Source: Balamuthia mandrillaris
Lineage: Eukaryota > Discosea > Longamoebia > Balamuthiidae
NCBI GenBank assembly: GCA_031835245.1
Contig: JAVKOQ010000462.1
Coordinates: forward strand, 1-35,265
Length of the DNA stretch: 35,265 bases
Direction of reading: 5' to 3'
Made by a program: the position numbers and the translations under genes. Shown here in pieces: positions 34,701-35,265 of this stretch. Each line of letters begins with the position of its first letter. Positions within the stretch are counted from its first letter, which is position 1. Below the pieces are notes generated by a model, which worked only from the letters and a program-made list of their open reading frames with translations, was not told where the DNA came from and searched no databases.

Positions 34701-35265
34701 CGTCGCCCTCGGCATGGAGGTTCTCATCCACGGTGAGGTCGCCAGAGATGGACTGGTCACCAAAGACGTAGGCATCACCACCCAAAGAGGAGAAGCCGTT
34801 GACGGAGAGGGAGCCAGCCTCCACAATGCCATCCACGTTGGCGTTTCCAACCACGCTGAGGTCGTTGTTGAACTGGGCGTTGGTGGCCTCAACGTCGCCG
34901 CCAATGTTGGCATCACCCTGAACTGCCAAGGAGCCAAAGTCAGTGGAACCAGAGACGGTCAACCGGGCAGAGGTAATCTCGTCGGTGACGGCAAGGTCAG
35001 CTTCAATATTAACGGAAGCAGCAAAGGTAGCATCTCCAGTGGCATGGAGGTTCTCATCAACGGTAAGGTCAGCAGCAATGTTCTGGGTGCCAAAGACGAA
35101 GACGTCGCCGCCCAAGGAGGAGTAGCCGGCAACCGTGAGGACGCCAGAGGTCACGACACCATCGATGGTGGCGTCAGCGTTAACTTGGAGAGTGGCAGTG
35201 AACACACCGCTGGAAGCTTCCAAATCACCAGTGATATCAACATTACCACCAACGTTAGCATTGCC
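31747..35265 (-). CDS. repetitive beta-solenoid / tail-fibre-like protein, 5' end outside window
   Basis: 1172 residues are visible without an intron; the frame is still open at the window edge, so the start is missing. Most of the chain is a ladder of short units with roughly six-residue spacing, in which a small hydrophobic triplet alternates with Gly, Asp or Asn (SLSVNG, SSLGGD, AYVFGD, DLTVDE, LHAEGD). Longer repeats recur, such as GYSSLGGDAFVFGD at about 110-residue spacing, and two 93-residue tandem copies. This is the pattern of beta-helical phage tail fibres, adhesins and coat proteins. The last ~190 residues are non-repetitive and globular (FRYPGVDSASGDVVFPLPDP ... ILGPGEGGNIYNSRSF). 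The gene is visibly G+C-richer than its neighbours. Function unknown; a secreted or surface structural role is a guess. Confidence 0.8.
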   Translation of the reverse strand, partial: GNANVGGNVDITGDLEASSGVFTATLQVNADATIDGVVTSGVLTVAGYSSLGGDVFVFGTQNIAADLTVDENLHATGDATFAASVNIEADLAVTDEITSARLTVSGSTDFGSLAVQGDANIGGDVEATNAQFNNDLSVVGNANVDGIVEAGSLSVNGFSSLGGDAYVFGDQSISGDLTVDENLHAEGDATFDADVDILGNLAVTAEITSARLTVSGSTDVGSLVVQGRTDTNLLDVAENAEVGGTLVVGSTATFEATATFEVDVTVTGDSFLDGQLSVNGETFLNDTLRVADNAEFWGELEVDLDLSVNDDIWVAGNSNVDGNAHSNSLDTTGDAIIGGDLEAVNAEFSNDLSVTRNANVDGIVNAGVLSVQGYSSLGGDAFVFGDHSVAGDLTVDEDFVLEGAATFNSISDFHDSAHFHDVVDFDATATFAVEAIFMAGIDVTGVADVDTLEANRALVHGQLSVQGSSTLAVLYVDNDSSLGNDVYIHDDLSINDELTVNGLSTFDGRANFNAFVLMDAGSRHNGETLFDNDVTVNATATIDFVWADDILVNDELSVEGISFLNDLTVNGFGHFSTSIFVSDDAVIDNDLTVNDDAGILGRVSIGSTLVVTDHAHFETDITVDVTATINELIATEATVEDDLTVQDLAYIQSLSVWGDSQLDGNAYVDGLLSVTAAATVVGPATFQGISTFNDEVTVNGLSLFTVDAHFDADITVDVTATINELIATEATVEDDLTVQDLAYIQSLSVWGDSQLDGNAYVDGLLSVTAAATVVGPATFQGVSTFNDEVTVNGLSLFTVDAHFDADITVDVTATITELLATDGTVTNDFTVQQDTFLNTLTTSGSTSLGADLSVHGLITAENDVTIEQDLYVELTTYLNGPLTVDATSTFTEDATFNIDITVANTAFVTLVLATDVSVTDDLTVDSVSFLNELTVSGVSRFEDVVTIDSILTVTGDSHLEQDVDIGGDLDVEGVTHLHDDLSVDGDVSLGGRLDIWHGPLSFRYPGVDSASGDVVFPLPDPYVVRFGAAGTFVPGTFFELELNGRSFMQLEPEIELPYISRFEVSGTDPLGAAYSYEVGDIILVKGSADLSKVIAIWDFEDLINILGPGEGGNIYNSRSFLSVSLNLFTEHLYSDQIFMYMYSPRPLTGLPTAVNVDAVGIQEAPVEWVKLN
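32822..33379 (-). repeat. two tandem near-identical 279-bp repeats inside the solenoid gene
   Basis: The segments 33101-33379 and 32822-33100 are almost identical at the nucleotide level, with only a few substitutions and an offset of exactly 279 bp (93 codons). Each unit begins with TVDVTATINELIATEATVED. A degenerate third copy continues after 32822. Confidence 0.9.

Overview
The window is nuclear DNA from an intron-rich unicellular eukaryote. Most genes carry many short GT–AG introns (about 58 by my hand-built models). The gene set (WASP, ATG3, a receptor tyrosine-kinase-like protein, a SLO-type K+ channel, F-box proteins, a talin-like RhoGAP protein) suits a free-living amoeba. I lean to Amoebozoa, perhaps an Acanthamoeba/Balamuthia-like lineage, but that is inference. 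Introns are loaded with CT, TTC and TTG microsatellites, which produce long artefactual poly-Ser, poly-Leu, poly-Phe and poly-Glu reading frames that are not genes.

Layout. 455-6265 (+): SLO/BK-family K+ channel, 19 exons. 6595-11477 (+): single-pass receptor kinase, 10 exons, with a tRNA-Leu(CAG) gene inside its last intron (10814-10895, same strand). 11504-12778 (-): intronless F-box/ankyrin-like protein. 12913-13287 (+): L-rhamnose mutarotase. 13643-15263 (-): ATG3. 15634-17351 (-): WASP. 17537-19966 (-): nitrilase domain fused to WD40 repeats. 20512-22493 (+): ethanolamine-phosphate cytidylyltransferase. 22899-25104 (+): CRAL-TRIO (Sec14)-PH protein. 25446-29917 (+): talin F0/F1-like ubiquitin folds plus RhoGAP. 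30114-31338 (-): F-box protein with a 45-nt first coding exon. 31747-35265 (-): a long, intronless, visibly G+C-richer gene for a repetitive beta-solenoid or tail-fibre-like protein, whose start lies outside the window.

These are independent genes, not an operon. Two themes recur: membrane and lipid signalling (PCYT2, Sec14-PH, ATG3 acting on phosphatidylethanolamine) and Rho/actin control (WASP with a CRIB motif, RhoGAP). The strongest unexplained signals are: a ~130-bp sequence shared by the upstream regions of ATG3 and the Sec14-PH gene; a TGTCGACA palindrome recurring in intergenic DNA; two unusual domain fusions (nitrilase-WD40 and talin-like-RhoGAP); the nested tRNA; and the compositionally distinct solenoid gene. 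Exon borders were derived by hand from conserved motifs, GT/AG sites and reading phase. Each multi-exon model closes in frame, but none is supported by transcript data.
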